Below, one piece after another: positions 34,812 through 44,095 of a DNA stretch of 64,000 nucleotides. Each line of letters begins with the position of its first letter. Position 1 is the stretch's first letter. The position numbers were made by a program, and so were the translations under genes. The DNA comes from Akkermansia muciniphila (GTDB lineage: Bacteria > Pseudomonadota > Gammaproteobacteria > Burkholderiales > Burkholderiaceae_C). The notes under the pieces are model-generated. The model worked only from the letters and a program-made list of their open reading frames with translations, was not told the origin of the DNA and did no database searches. The stretch is from assembly GCA_943331105.2 (NCBI GenBank), contig CALQKH020000006.1, positions 124,001 to 188,000 on the forward strand, given 5' to 3'.

Positions 34812-36845
34812 ATGAGTCAAACCCTCAACGCCAGCACGCTGTTGGCAGTTCCCTTGGCCCCATTGGTGGGCTCTTTGCTGGCCGGTATCTTGGGTACCCA
34901 ATTGGGTGGCAACTGGATTGGTCGCCGCTTGTCACACACTTTCACCATTTTGGGTGTGTTGGTGGCCTTCATCCTGTCGGCGATGACGCTCAGCCAAGTC
35001 ATCAACGGTGCCCGCTTCAACGAAAGCCTCTACACCTGGATGGTGGTGGGTGACTTGAAAATGGAAATTGGCTTCATGGTCGACAGCCTCACGGCCATGA
35101 TGATGTGCGTTGTCACATTTGTCTCGCTCATGGTGCACATCTACACCATTGGGTATATGGATGAAGACGAAGGCTACAACCGCTTTTTTGCCTACATTTC
35201 GCTGTTCACCTTCTCTATGCTGATGCTCGTCATGAGCAACAACTTGCTGCAGTTGTTCTTTGGTTGGGAGGCCGTGGGCTTGGTGTCGTACTTGTTGATC
35301 GGTTTTTGGTACAACAAGCCTACCGCCATCTTTGCCAACATGAAGGCTTTCTTGGTCAACCGTGTGGGTGACTTTGGTTTCATCATTGGCATTGGCCTGA
35401 TCGCGGCGTACACCGGCACGCTCAACTACACCGAGCTGTTTGCCAAAGCCAGCGAATTGGCCACCATCGACTTTCCTTGGTACATATTCGGCATGGACGC
35501 CATGCTGATTACCGTGATTTGCATTTGCCTCTTCATTGGGGCCATGGGCAAGTCGGCGCAGTTTCCGTTGCATGTTTGGTTGCCTGACTCCATGGAAGGC
35601 CCCACCCCCATCTCTGCACTGATCCACGCTGCCACCATGGTGACAGCCGGCATCTTCATGGTGGCTCGCATGTCGCCCCTGTTTGAGTTGTCCGATTCGG
35701 CACTCAACTTCATGATGGTGATTGGTTCGATCACAGCGCTGTTCATGGGCTTTTTGGGCATCATCCAAAACGACATCAAGCGCGTGGTGGCTTATTCCAC
35801 TTTGTCGCAGTTGGGTTACATGACTGTCGCTTTGGGTGCTTCGGCCTATTCTGTTGCGGTATTCCACCTGATGACCCACGCCTTCTTTAAGGCGCTGTTG
35901 TTCTTGGGTGCGGGCTCCGTGATCATGGGCATGCACCACAACCAAGATATCCGCTGGATGGGCGGCGTGCGAAAGTACATGCCGATCACTTGGATGACAT
36001 CGCTGCTGGGCTCGCTGGCCTTGATCGGTACGCCTTTGTTCTCGGGTTTTTACTCCAAGGACAGCATCATCGAAGCTGTGCACCTGAGCACCTTGCCTGC
36101 CGCTGGCTTTGCCAATTTCGCGGTGCTGGCAGGTGTGTTCGTCACGGCCTTCTATTCGTTCCGCATGTATTTCTTGGTTTTCCATGGCCAAGAGCGCTAC
36201 GACCAAAATCCTGATGCACACCACGGACACGGTGATCACCATGGTCATGATGACCACGGCCATGACAAGCCCCATGAGTCACCTTGGGTGGTCACGGTGC
36301 CCCTGGTGCTGCTGGCCATTCCTTCGGTGTTGATCGGTTTCATGACCATCCAGCCCATGCTTTATGGCGACTTCTTCAAAGACGTGATCTTCATCGACGC
36401 GGCCAAACACCCAGCCATGCAGCAACTCGGTGAGTTGTTCCACGGCCCGGTGGCCATGGCTTTGCACGGCATGACCATGGCGCCTTTCTGGTTGGCTTTG
36501 GCGGGCGTGGTGGCGGCTTGGTACATGTATCTGATCAACCCGAAAGTCCCGGCATTCTTCGCCCGCGCTTTGCGACCGCTGATTGTGGTCCTCGAGCAAA
36601 AATACTTCATGGACTGGTTCAACGAAAACGTTCTGGCCAAGGGCGCACGCGGACTGGGCCTTGGTTTTTGGAAGGTGGGCGATCGCACCATCATTGATGG
36701 CTTCTTCGTCAACGGCTCTTGGAAGTTGGTGGGTTGGGTGTCCGGTGTGGTGCGTTGGTTCCAATCGGGTTTCCTGTACCACTACGCTTTGGTCATGATT
36801 TTGGGTGTGTTCGTGCTGATGACGTATTTCGTCTGGCTTGCTTAA
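34812..36845 (+). CDS. nuoL: NADH-quinone oxidoreductase subunit L
   Basis: NuoL is the distal antiporter-like proton channel with the long lateral helix. The 677 residues show VDSLTAMMMCVVTFVS, GWEAVGLVSYLLIGFW, LPDSMEGPTPISALIHAATMVTAG (in part GPTPISALIHAATMV) and HAFFKALLFLGAGSVI. An odd feature is a His-rich stretch at residues 470-488 with nine His and several Asp/Gly, inserted in the loop after the antiporter core (YFLVFHGQERYDQNPDA) and before the next helices; E. coli NuoL has nothing like it as far as I recall. nuoM follows. Confidence 0.97.
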   Translation: MSQTLNASTLLAVPLAPLVGSLLAGILGTQLGGNWIGRRLSHTFTILGVLVAFILSAMTLSQVINGARFNESLYTWMVVGDLKMEIGFMVDSLTAMMMCVVTFVSLMVHIYTIGYMDEDEGYNRFFAYISLFTFSMLMLVMSNNLLQLFFGWEAVGLVSYLLIGFWYNKPTAIFANMKAFLVNRVGDFGFIIGIGLIAAYTGTLNYTELFAKASELATIDFPWYIFGMDAMLITVICICLFIGAMGKSAQFPLHVWLPDSMEGPTPISALIHAATMVTAGIFMVARMSPLFELSDSALNFMMVIGSITALFMGFLGIIQNDIKRVVAYSTLSQLGYMTVALGASAYSVAVFHLMTHAFFKALLFLGAGSVIMGMHHNQDIRWMGGVRKYMPITWMTSLLGSLALIGTPLFSGFYSKDSIIEAVHLSTLPAAGFANFAVLAGVFVTAFYSFRMYFLVFHGQERYDQNPDAHHGHGDHHGHDDHGHDKPHESPWVVTVPLVLLAIPSVLIGFMTIQPMLYGDFFKDVIFIDAAKHPAMQQLGELFHGPVAMALHGMTMAPFWLALAGVVAAWYMYLINPKVPAFFARALRPLIVVLEQKYFMDWFNENVLAKGARGLGLGFWKVGDRTIIDGFFVNGSWKLVGWVSGVVRWFQSGFLYHYALVMILGVFVLMTYFVWLA

Positions 36846-36867
36846 CGGTTTTGAGGACAACATAAAA

Positions 36868-38343
36868 ATGGGATTGTTAAGCCTTGCCATCTGGATGCCG
36901 ATTGTTTTCGGTGTCATCTTGCTGGCCTTCGGTCGTGACAGCCAAGCGGGCGCAGTGCGCTGGCTGGCGCTGGTCGGTGCGATCGCCAGTTTGTTGGTCA
37001 CTCTGCCTCTGATTTCGGGCTTTCAGCTCGGCACTTCCGAGATGCAGTTTGTCGAAAAATTCTCTTGGATTGAGCGCTTCAATGTGCACTACCACTTGGG
37101 TGTAGACGGCATCTCGCTGTGGTTGGTTCCTTTGACGGCTTTCATCAACGTGGTGGTGGTCATTGCGGGCTGGGAGGTCATCACCCGCAAGGTCAACCAG
37201 TACATGGCTGCCTTCTTGATCCTGTCAGGCCTGATGATCGGCGTGTTCTGTGCGCTCGACGGTATCTTGTTCTACGTCTTCTTTGAAGCCACCTTGATCC
37301 CGATGTACTTGATCATCGGCATCTGGGGCGGCCCCAACAAGATTTACGCGGCCTTCAAGTTTTTCTTGTACACCTTGCTCGGCTCTTTGTTGATGCTGAT
37401 CGCCCTGATCTATTTGTACGTCACGTCGGGTGGCAGCTTTGACATCCTGACCTGGCACAAGCTGCCATTGGCGGGCGGCGTGCAGACCCTGTTGTTCTTT
37501 GCTTTCTTTGCAGCTTTTGCAGTCAAGGTACCCATGTGGCCGGTGCACACCTGGTTGCCCGATGTGCACGTCGAAGCGCCTACCGGTGGCTCGGCCGTTT
37601 TGGCGGCCATCATGCTCAAGCTGGGTGCCTATGGTTTTCTGCGCTTTTCAATGCCCATCGCTCCCGATGCGGCCCGTGAGTGGGGCATGCTGATCGTGGT
37701 GTTGTCTTTGGTGGCCGTGGTCTATGTAGGCTTGGTCGCCATGGTGCAACAGGACATGAAAAAACTGGTGGCTTACTCGTCTGTGGCGCACATGGGTTTC
37801 GTCACCTTGGGCTTTTTCATCTTCAACCCGCTTGGCGTGTCCGGCGGCATCGTGCAGATGATCGCCCACGGTTTTGTGTCAGCCGCCATGTTCTTGTGCA
37901 TTGGTGTCTTGTATGACCGGGTGCACTCGCGTGAGATTGCCAGCTACGGCGGCGTGGTCAACACCATGCCCAAGTTCGCTGCTTTCGCCTTGCTGTTTGC
38001 CATGGCCAATGCCGGCTTGCCGGGCACCGCAGGTTTTGTGGGCGAGTGGATGGTGATTTTGGGTGCTGTGAAATTCAACTTCTGGGTCGGCTTGCTGGCC
38101 GCCTCAGCACTGATCTTTGGTGCTGCCTACACGCTTTGGATGTTCAAACGCGTTTATTTGGGTCCTGTGACCAATGACGACGTCAAGGACTTGACCGACA
38201 TCAACGCCAGAGAATTCCTGATGCTGTCTTTGCTGGCTGTGGCCGTGCTCTACATGGGCATCTACCCCAAACCGTTCACCGATGTGATGGATGCCTCGGT
38301 GCTGGACTTGCTCAAGCATGTGGCTGTTTCCAAGCTGCCTTGA
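36868..38343 (+). CDS. nuoM: NADH-quinone oxidoreductase subunit M
   Basis: NuoM is the second antiporter-like proton channel, here 491 residues. Signature blocks are HYHLGVDGISLWLVPLTAFI, FYVFFEATLIPMYLIIGIWGG (Glu in FFEATLIPM), FFLYTLLGSLLMLIAL, VPMWPVHTWLPDVHVEAPTGGS (in part HTWLPDVHVEAPTGGS) and LVAYSSVAHMGFVTLG. The ATG used has GAGG 11 bases upstream; a TTG further up would overlap nuoL and is less likely. Confidence 0.97.
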   Translation: MGLLSLAIWMPIVFGVILLAFGRDSQAGAVRWLALVGAIASLLVTLPLISGFQLGTSEMQFVEKFSWIERFNVHYHLGVDGISLWLVPLTAFINVVVVIAGWEVITRKVNQYMAAFLILSGLMIGVFCALDGILFYVFFEATLIPMYLIIGIWGGPNKIYAAFKFFLYTLLGSLLMLIALIYLYVTSGGSFDILTWHKLPLAGGVQTLLFFAFFAAFAVKVPMWPVHTWLPDVHVEAPTGGSAVLAAIMLKLGAYGFLRFSMPIAPDAAREWGMLIVVLSLVAVVYVGLVAMVQQDMKKLVAYSSVAHMGFVTLGFFIFNPLGVSGGIVQMIAHGFVSAAMFLCIGVLYDRVHSREIASYGGVVNTMPKFAAFALLFAMANAGLPGTAGFVGEWMVILGAVKFNFWVGLLAASALIFGAAYTLWMFKRVYLGPVTNDDVKDLTDINAREFLMLSLLAVAVLYMGIYPKPFTDVMDASVLDLLKHVAVSKLP

Positions 38344-38394
38344 GCCGCAGGAAACAGACCGTTTCGCCTGAATTGAACAATTGAGAGAACACAG

Positions 38395-39882
38395 ATGATG
38401 GACAACTCCAGCTGGATGACGATGTATCCGGAGATCGTGTTGCTGGTCATGGCCTGCGTGGTGACACTGGCTGACCTCTTCGTGAAAAGCCCCAAGCGCA
38501 CCGGCACTTATGTGTTGACGCTGGCCTCTTTGGGGGGCGTCGCTTTGCTGCACGCTTTTTACGCCGATGCGGGCCAGACCCTTTACGGTTTTGGTCGCAT
38601 GGTGGTCAGCGACCCGATGGGGCATTGGCTCAAGTGCTTTGCCACCATCGCTGTGATGGTGACCTTGGTGTATTCGCGCCCCTATGCTGCCGACCGCGAC
38701 ATGATGCGCGGTGGTGAAATTTTCAGCCTGAGTTTGTTCGCCCTGCTGGGCATGAGCATGATGATCTCGGGTCAGAACTTCATCGTGATTTATTTGGGTC
38801 TGGAGTTGTTGACCCTGTCAAGCTACGCACTGGTGGCCTTGCGCCGTGACCACACCCAAGCCACCGAAGCCGCCATGAAGTACTTTGTGCTGGGTGCGAT
38901 GGCTTCTGGCTTCTTGCTCTACGGCATGTCCATGATGTATGGCGCTACCGGTAGCCTGGAGCTGTCGGCGGTGCTTAAAGCCATTGCTTCGGGCCAAGTG
39001 AACCACCAGGTGTTGGTGTTTGGTTTGGTCTTCATCGTGGCCGGCTTGGCTTTCAAGATCGGTGCTGTGCCATTTCACATGTGGATTCCCGACGTTTACC
39101 AAGGGGCCCCAACTGCAGCCACCTTGATGATCGGTGGGGCGCCCAAGTTGGCAGCCTTTGCTATTTTGGTGCGTTTGCTGGTGGAAGGCATGCTGCCCTT
39201 GGCGTTTGATTGGCAACAGATGTTGGCGCTGTTGGCGATAGGCTCTTTGCTCATCGGTAACTTGGCGGCGATTGCGCAGACCAACCTCAAGCGCATGTTG
39301 GCCTATTCGACCATCTCGCAAATGGGTTTTGTGCTCTTGGGTTTTGTGGCAGGCGTGATCAACGGCGAGACCACCCTAGCGGCCAATGCCTACAGCTCGG
39401 CCATGTTCTACATGGTGTCCTATGTGCTGACCACTTTGGCGGCATTCGGCATCATCATGCTGCTGGCCCGTCAAGGCTTTGAGAGCGAAGAGATCACTGA
39501 CTTGGCAGGTCTCAACCAACGCAGCCCCTTGTATGCGGGCGTGATGGCGATTTGCCTGTTCTCGATGGCTGGCATTCCGCCCATGGTGGGCTTTTACGCC
39601 AAGTTGTCGGTTTTGCAGTCCTTGGTGGCATCCGGTCAGGCTTTCTACATGGGCTTGGCCATCTTTGCGGTCATCATGTCGTTGATTGGCGCTTTTTACT
39701 ACCTCCGAGTGGTCAAGGTCATGTACTTTGACGAACCCGTCACGGCCACCACCGTGTCGGCCTCGCTGGATGTGCGCTTGGTCTTGTCCACCAACGGTTT
39801 GCTGGTGCTGTTGTTGGGCATTTTCCCCGGCGCGCTCATGGCTTTGTGCGCCGACTCGATCGTGCGTATGCTGGCCGTCTGA
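38395..39882 (+). CDS. nuoN: NADH-quinone oxidoreductase subunit N
   Basis: NuoN is the third antiporter-like subunit, 495 residues. It shows [32 protein letters not shown]-like [21 protein letters not shown] (in part [14 protein letters not shown]), [35 protein letters not shown] and [15 protein letters not shown]. Two ATGs in a row begin the frame. It closes the canonical nuo set and is followed 15 bp later by a DUF2818 gene. Confidence 0.97.
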   Translation: MMDNSSWMTMYPEIVLLVMACVVTLADLFVKSPKRTGTYVLTLASLGGVALLHAFYADAGQTLYGFGRMVVSDPMGHWLKCFATIAVMVTLVYSRPYAADRDMMRGGEIFSLSLFALLGMSMMISGQNFIVIYLGLELLTLSSYALVALRRDHTQATEAAMKYFVLGAMASGFLLYGMSMMYGATGSLELSAVLKAIASGQVNHQVLVFGLVFIVAGLAFKIGAVPFHMWIPDVYQGAPTAATLMIGGAPKLAAFAILVRLLVEGMLPLAFDWQQMLALLAIGSLLIGNLAAIAQTNLKRMLAYSTISQMGFVLLGFVAGVINGETTLAANAYSSAMFYMVSYVLTTLAAFGIIMLLARQGFESEEITDLAGLNQRSPLYAGVMAICLFSMAGIPPMVGFYAKLSVLQSLVASGQAFYMGLAIFAVIMSLIGAFYYLRVVKVMYFDEPVTATTVSASLDVRLVLSTNGLLVLLLGIFPGALMALCADSIVRMLAV

Positions 39883-39897
39883 TCGCTTTCAATCAGC

Positions 39898-40200
39898 ATG
39901 AACACCTCCACCCAAATTGTCGCTTTGATCCTCTTGGCCTTGGTGGCGGCCAATGTGCCTTTCATCAACCAGCGTGTTTTGTTATTGGGACCACAGCGGC
40001 TTTCTAAGCCTTTGGTCTGGCGTTTGGCTGAGTTGGTGCTGTTGTACTTTGTGGTGGGCGGTGTGGGCTTGGCTTTAGAAAACCATGCCGGTCAGATTGC
40101 GCCCCAAGGCTGGGAGTTTTATGCGGTGACTGGCACCATGTTCGTCACCTTGGCTTTTCCGGGTTTTGTTTACCGCTACCTGATGCACCGCAAACACTGA
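39898..40200 (+). CDS. DUF2818 family membrane protein linked to nuo
   Basis: A 100-residue membrane protein with three hydrophobic segments (TQIVALILLALVAANVPFI, LAELVLLYFVVGGVGLALE, FYAVTGTMFVTLAFPGFVYRY) and a basic end. I recognise it as the DUF2818 family, which in betaproteobacteria usually follows nuoN. The 15-bp gap points to the nuo transcript. A role as accessory or assembly factor of complex I is inferred from this position alone. Confidence 0.88.
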   Translation: MNTSTQIVALILLALVAANVPFINQRVLLLGPQRLSKPLVWRLAELVLLYFVVGGVGLALENHAGQIAPQGWEFYAVTGTMFVTLAFPGFVYRYLMHRKH

Positions 40201-40228
40201 GCGCAGCGCAGCCCTCAACCTTGCTGGC

Positions 40229-40813
40229 ATGTCTGACGACCATCTGATCGAGCGCCGGGTTCACCAAGAGGAGCTCTTGCGTGGCCACTTCTTGCAGGTG
40301 TTGCGCGACACCGTGCAACTGCCCAACCACAAGCTCGCCACCCGTGAATACGTGGTTCACCCAGGTGCGGTGATGGTGATTCCCATGCTCGAGACCCCAG
40401 ATGGTCTGCGCTTGGTGATGGAGCGGCAGTTTCGTCACCCCGTGGGGCAGGTCATGACCGAGTTTCCGGCCGGCAAGCTCGATCCCGGTGAGGATCCTTG
40501 GCTGTGCGCACAGCGCGAGCTCTTGGAGGAAACCGGCTATACCGCCCATCAGTGGGCACGCGCAGGGGTCTTGCACCCGGTCATCGCGTATTCGACCGAA
40601 GTGATCGAGATTTGGTTTGCGAAAGATCTGACGCTGGGAGAACGGCAACTGGACACGGACGAGTTTTTGGACGTCTTCACCGCCACCCCTGCTGAATTGA
40701 TGGCCGCTTGCCAGCGAGGCCTGTTGACCGATGCCAAGACCCTAACGGGCCTGCTTTGGTTGCAAAATGTGCAATCCGGCCAATGGCCCCTCGAGTGGCA
40801 AACCATCGCCTGA
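40229..40813 (+). CDS. Nudix hydrolase, ADP-ribose pyrophosphatase-like
   Basis: A 194-residue Nudix enzyme with the box GKLDPGEDPWLCAQRELLEETGY near residues 82-104 (Gx5Ex7REUxEExGU; key parts GKLDPGED and RELLEETGY). Preceding PGAVMVIPMLETPDG and RLVMERQFRHPVG and the later Glu (STEVIEIWF) fit the ADP-ribose pyrophosphatase/NudF subgroup. It lies 28 bp after DUF2818 on the same strand, so the nuo transcript may extend into it. ADP-ribose clearance next to an NADH-oxidising complex is plausible but inferred. Confidence 0.88.
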   Translation: MSDDHLIERRVHQEELLRGHFLQVLRDTVQLPNHKLATREYVVHPGAVMVIPMLETPDGLRLVMERQFRHPVGQVMTEFPAGKLDPGEDPWLCAQRELLEETGYTAHQWARAGVLHPVIAYSTEVIEIWFAKDLTLGERQLDTDEFLDVFTATPAELMAACQRGLLTDAKTLTGLLWLQNVQSGQWPLEWQTIA

Positions 40814-40854
40814 TGGCTTGCCGTGAAAGCCCGCACCACGTTGACGACCACCCC

Positions 40855-41394
40855 ATGAAAGTCCTTGACTTGCAATGCAGCCTGGGCCACAGCTTTGAAG
40901 GCTGGTTCGGCTCTCAGGCCGACTACGACTCCCAGCGCGAGCGGGGCTTGGTCACGTGTCCCGTGTGCAGCGATAGCGAGATCACCAAAATGCTGTCTGC
41001 CCCTCGCCTGAACTTGGGCCATGGCACGGCCCCGGTTTCGCCTCAAGGGCAGGGCGGTGGCTCAGAAGTTGGTCCTGCAACTTCAGTCAATGGCTCTGAA
41101 GCGCCTTCCGAAGGGGCTGCGTCTACTGTCCCCGCGTCCCCCCCCGAACTTACCCATCCCAGCTTGCAACAAATTCAAGCGGCCATGATGAACATGGTCA
41201 GGCATGTCATGGCCAACACCGAAGATGTGGGCAGCCAGTTTGCCGAAGAGGCCCGCAAGATCCACTACGGCGAGCGCGAAGAGCGCAACATCCGTGGCCA
41301 AGCCACGCGCGAAGAAACCGAGGCCCTGATCGACGAAGGCATCGATGTCATGGCTTTGCCCGTGCCGGACAACCTCAAAGGGCCGCTGCAGTAA
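40855..41394 (+). CDS. DUF1178 family protein
   Basis: A 179-residue protein recognisable as DUF1178 (PF06676) from its start MKVLDLQCSLGHSFEGWFGS and VTCPVCSDSEITKMLSAPRL, which together give a Cys-x(n)-CPxC rubredoxin-like zinc site. The middle is a low-complexity Gly/Ser/Ala/Pro stretch, and the end has EEARKIHYGEREERNIRGQA and DEGIDVMALPVP. The start is set by the family's N terminus; an upstream ATG overlapping the Nudix stop gives 14 unlikely residues. Function unknown. Confidence 0.9.
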   Translation: MKVLDLQCSLGHSFEGWFGSQADYDSQRERGLVTCPVCSDSEITKMLSAPRLNLGHGTAPVSPQGQGGGSEVGPATSVNGSEAPSEGAASTVPASPPELTHPSLQQIQAAMMNMVRHVMANTEDVGSQFAEEARKIHYGEREERNIRGQATREETEALIDEGIDVMALPVPDNLKGPLQ

Positions 41395-41411
41395 CGCAGC
41401 CGCTGCGCCGC

Positions 41412-41813
41412 ATGAAGCACGCCTTGCACATCGATGATGAAGAAGTTGAACTGACTGCCATCCGGGCGCAAGGGCCCGGCGGTCAGAACGTTAACAAAGT
41501 CTCCAGTGCGATCCAACTGCGCTTTGATGTTGCCCATTCGGGCTTGCCCAACGATGTCAAGCAGCGCTGGCTGCAATCGGGGGACAGCCGCTTGACCCTG
41601 GAAGGGGAATTCATTCTGAAGGCCCAGCGCCACCGGACCCAAGAGGCCAACCGGGTCGATGCATGGGCGCGGCTCTATGAAACTCTGGATCTTTACGCTA
41701 AGCCACCCAAGCCGCGCAAAGCCAGCAAGCCCACTTACGGCTCGGTGCAAAAGCGGCTGGAGGGGAAAGCAATCAAGTCGAAAATCAAGGCCTCAAGGCA
41801 GGCAAGAGATTGA
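41412..41813 (+). CDS. arfB: Alternative ribosome-rescue factor ArfB (GGQ peptidyl-tRNA hydrolase)
   Basis: A 133-residue class I release-factor-like protein without codon-recognition domains. The catalytic GGQ lies at residues 23-25 in RAQGPGGQNVNKVSSAIQLRF (in part GPGGQNVNKVSS), and the C terminus is basic (KPRKASKPTYGSVQKRLEGK, KIKASRQ) as needed to enter the empty mRNA channel of stalled ribosomes. It is the last gene of the co-oriented block that begins with nuoA. Confidence 0.93.
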   Translation: MKHALHIDDEEVELTAIRAQGPGGQNVNKVSSAIQLRFDVAHSGLPNDVKQRWLQSGDSRLTLEGEFILKAQRHRTQEANRVDAWARLYETLDLYAKPPKPRKASKPTYGSVQKRLEGKAIKSKIKASRQARD

Positions 41814-41955
41814 GTTTTTGCTGCGAGACGAGCCAGTATATTCACCATCGACCATCGCTTCATGGGTTGAGGTCTATGCCGCTTCAAGACGATCGAGTGC
41901 GGCCAGTGATCGGCCTGATTGCTCGTGGCAGCCATGGCTCGGTTGTTTGAGATTG

Positions 41956-42978
41956 TCATTGTTCAACAAGGAAAGCGCTGATTTCATGGAGCAGGCGATC
42001 TCTGGCGTGTTCTAAGTGCAGCAAGTGCGTGCCTCGATGAAGAGTGACGAGTCGCTTGTTGGGTGCTCCCAGAGCATTCATCAGTGAAGCTGCGTCCACA
42101 TCGCTCGAGAGCCTGTCCTGCGCACCCCGAAGTAGGAGCGTGTCACAGGAGACCTGGCTCGCATCGAACAAAGCCGATCCTTGCGTGACAGCCAAGGCAT
42201 CCACCATAGGGCCAAGTGGCGCACGAAAGCCCCCCCATGCATGGAAGTCGTCTGAGGCCATCAGTGCCTGCTCAGCTGCAGCCAGTGCCTCAGGGCTGCG
42301 GAATCGGTTCGCATTTTCCTTGTCAATCTCCCAATCCCAATTCCGCGCTAAATCTCCAGGCTTGAACAAGAAATAGCCCCCGTGTTTGGGGTTCATCTGT
42401 CCTGGCGCGGCTGGGTTGTGCGCATCCCCGGCTGCACCGGTGCTGGGCTTCCAGACCGGCGCGTACAGAACCAACTTGCGGACCAAGCCGGCATGGCGCA
42501 GGGCATAGTTGACACTGCGCGCTGTTCCCCATGAATACCCCAGTAAATCAACCTGCGCTGCGCCTTCCTCATCAAGGACAAATCGAACAACATCTTCGAG
42601 ATCAGCCACCGCATCGCGCATGCAACCCAGCGAGGGTGTGGTCTCCGCTGCTGGCCGATCCATGAATGGTGGGCGACTGGACAGACCATACCCGCGAAAG
42701 TCAAAGAGATAGACCCGAAAGCCTTGGGCGGCAAGCGCCTGCTGCATGGAGTAATCGGGCACGTCCAAAATGGCCGAGGCAGGCTGAAAGAAGCCATGAA
42801 CCAAAACCAATGGGGTTCGCCCACGAGGTCCTCGGGCACGCACATAAAGCTTCTGGCCTTCTACCCAGGTACTCGGGACGAACCACTCCGAGGGTTCAAG
42901 GCTGCTAGGCGTTTCGTTATCGGGTGCCATGCCCACGGCCTTGGTGGCATCCATGCCTGTCGTGGCAAACGGACTCAC
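41956..42978 (-). CDS. Alpha/beta-hydrolase fold protein
   Basis: A 340-residue alpha/beta hydrolase. The oxyanion motif is VLVHGFFQPAS, the nucleophile Ser lies in LLGYSWGTARS, the acid Asp probably in LLLRGAQDRLSSD and the His in LHRGTHLLHLEHAR. It is cytoplasmic (no signal peptide). The GTG start overlaps the stop of the upstream Bug gene (GTGA), so they are coupled. With a divergent LysR regulator this forms a small regulated catabolic unit, probably hydrolysing an ester or cleaving a C-C bond in an imported carboxylate. The substrate is unknown. Confidence 0.85.
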   Translation of the reverse strand: MSPFATTGMDATKAVGMAPDNETPSSLEPSEWFVPSTWVEGQKLYVRARGPRGRTPLVLVHGFFQPASAILDVPDYSMQQALAAQGFRVYLFDFRGYGLSSRPPFMDRPAAETTPSLGCMRDAVADLEDVVRFVLDEEGAAQVDLLGYSWGTARSVNYALRHAGLVRKLVLYAPVWKPSTGAAGDAHNPAAPGQMNPKHGGYFLFKPGDLARNWDWEIDKENANRFRSPEALAAAEQALMASDDFHAWGGFRAPLGPMVDALAVTQGSALFDASQVSCDTLLLRGAQDRLSSDVDAASLMNALGAPNKRLVTLHRGTHLLHLEHARDRLLHEISAFLVEQ

Positions 42979-43946
42979 TCTGCTTGTACTCCTGCCGTGC
43001 TCATGGCTTCGGCAATCAGTGGTGTCTCACGCTCCAACGCTGCCTTGAATTGCGCCGGGGTGTTGCCCATGGCCGACCACCCGAACCGAGCCAGAAAGTC
43101 TTGCATGGGTTTCTCTGCAAGAATTTTCACCACCCCATCTCGCACTTTGTTGACGACCTCTACCGGTGTGCCTGCTGGAGCAGCCAGCGCAACCCAACTT
43201 GGGACCGAAAAAGTGGCTTCGGTAAATCCCAGCTCGGCGTAGGTGGGTACGTCAGGCAGTGCTGCAGAACGCTGGCCACCGCCCACCGCCACAATCTTTC
43301 CCAAGCCTTTGATCTGTATGTCGAGGGCTGCAGGGACTCCCGCAATGGTCATCTGAATATGCCCCCCCATGAAATCCTGCACGGCGGGAGCGCCACCCCG
43401 GTAGCCCACGATGGTCATATTGGCGCGGGTCTTCTGCGCCAAGGCCGCTGCGATCAGGTGAGGGTAAGTCCCTGCGCCCCAAGTACCAAAGCTGATGGGT
43501 GGGCTTTTAGGGCCGAGGTCCTTGATCGAGGCTACCCCTGCGTCATTGCGCAGCACCAGCACGGGTGGTGTGCTGGCCACTTGCGTGATCGGGGCGAAAT
43601 CCTTCAGGGGATCGTAGGGGAGATTCTTGAAGAGCCGGGGTAAATAGGTGAACGAGTCTGGGAGAGTGAACAGCAGCGTGTGGCCGTCGGCTGCGGACTT
43701 GGCCACTTCAGCAGCACCCAGGCTGCTGCTGGCTCCAGGCTTGTTGTCCACGACCACGGGCTGCCCGAATTGCTCGGCCAGCCCCCTTGCCACCTGACGC
43801 GCTGCAGCATCCACCGGCCCGCCAGCCGGATACGGAACCACGATGCGGACCGTCTTGCTCGGGTAACTTGCGGCCGTCTGTGCGTGTGAGGCACCAGTGG
43901 CCAGCACTGAAGCAGCCAGAGCCCAATGGATGAGATGTCGAATCAT
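42975..43946 (-). CDS. Bug/TctC-family substrate-binding protein
   Basis: The fourth Bug protein: signal peptide (MIRHLIHWALAASVLATGAS, cleavage near SHAQ), VRIVVPYPAGGPVDAAARQV, VVVDNKPGASSSLGAAEVA, ADGHTLLFTLPDS, IVGYRGGAPAVQDFMGGHI and LPDVPTYAELGF. AGGAG lies 7 bases before the ATG used. It is coupled to an alpha/beta hydrolase and divergent from a LysR gene, a typical inducible uptake arrangement in Burkholderiales. The ligand is unknown. Confidence 0.9.
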   Translation of the reverse strand: MIRHLIHWALAASVLATGASHAQTAASYPSKTVRIVVPYPAGGPVDAAARQVARGLAEQFGQPVVVDNKPGASSSLGAAEVAKSAADGHTLLFTLPDSFTYLPRLFKNLPYDPLKDFAPITQVASTPPVLVLRNDAGVASIKDLGPKSPPISFGTWGAGTYPHLIAAALAQKTRANMTIVGYRGGAPAVQDFMGGHIQMTIAGVPAALDIQIKGLGKIVAVGGGQRSAALPDVPTYAELGFTEATFSVPSWVALAAPAGTPVEVVNKVRDGVVKILAEKPMQDFLARFGWSAMGNTPAQFKAALERETPLIAEAMSTAGVQAE

Positions 43947-44026
43947 GATTGTCTCCTGATGGTGGTACCAAGTTCCCATGGTAGGACCCACCTTTCATTT
44001 GTGTGAACGATTGCACAGTTAGCAAT

Positions 44027-44043
44027 CATCGATATGATCGATG
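44027..44043. promoter_or_regulatory. Palindrome, candidate LysR operator
   Basis: CATCGAT and ATCGATG are perfect 7-bp arms around ATG and carry the T-N11-A spacing of LysR sites. It lies in the 136-bp gap between the Bug gene and the divergent lysR-type gene, about 80 bases from the former and 40 from the latter. The role is inferred from symmetry and position. Confidence 0.55.
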
Positions 44044-44095
44044 GGAATAGATGGATCAAAACTGAGCAAGTGAAACAAGACGATGGGAATAGATG
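44039..44095 (+). repeat. 15-bp direct repeat covering the LysR start codon
   Basis: CGATGGGAATAGATG occurs at 44039-44053 and again at 44081-44095, exactly 42 bp apart. The second copy contains the LysR ATG. The first contains an in-frame ATG that opens a ten-codon reading frame (MGIDGSKLSK) closed by TGA before the second copy. The first copy also overlaps the operator-like palindrome. It looks like a small tandem duplication or a doubled binding site. Confidence 0.75.

Noticed and set aside
34932-36275. Long open frame antisense to nuoL (about 450 codons)
   Set aside because: The translation is a His/Gln-rich mirror of membrane codons with no domain, opposite a certain gene.
41814-41955. 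Gap between arfB and the hydrolase gene as a possible small gene
   Set aside because: No frame with a start, ribosome site and plausible composition was found; nothing notable seen.
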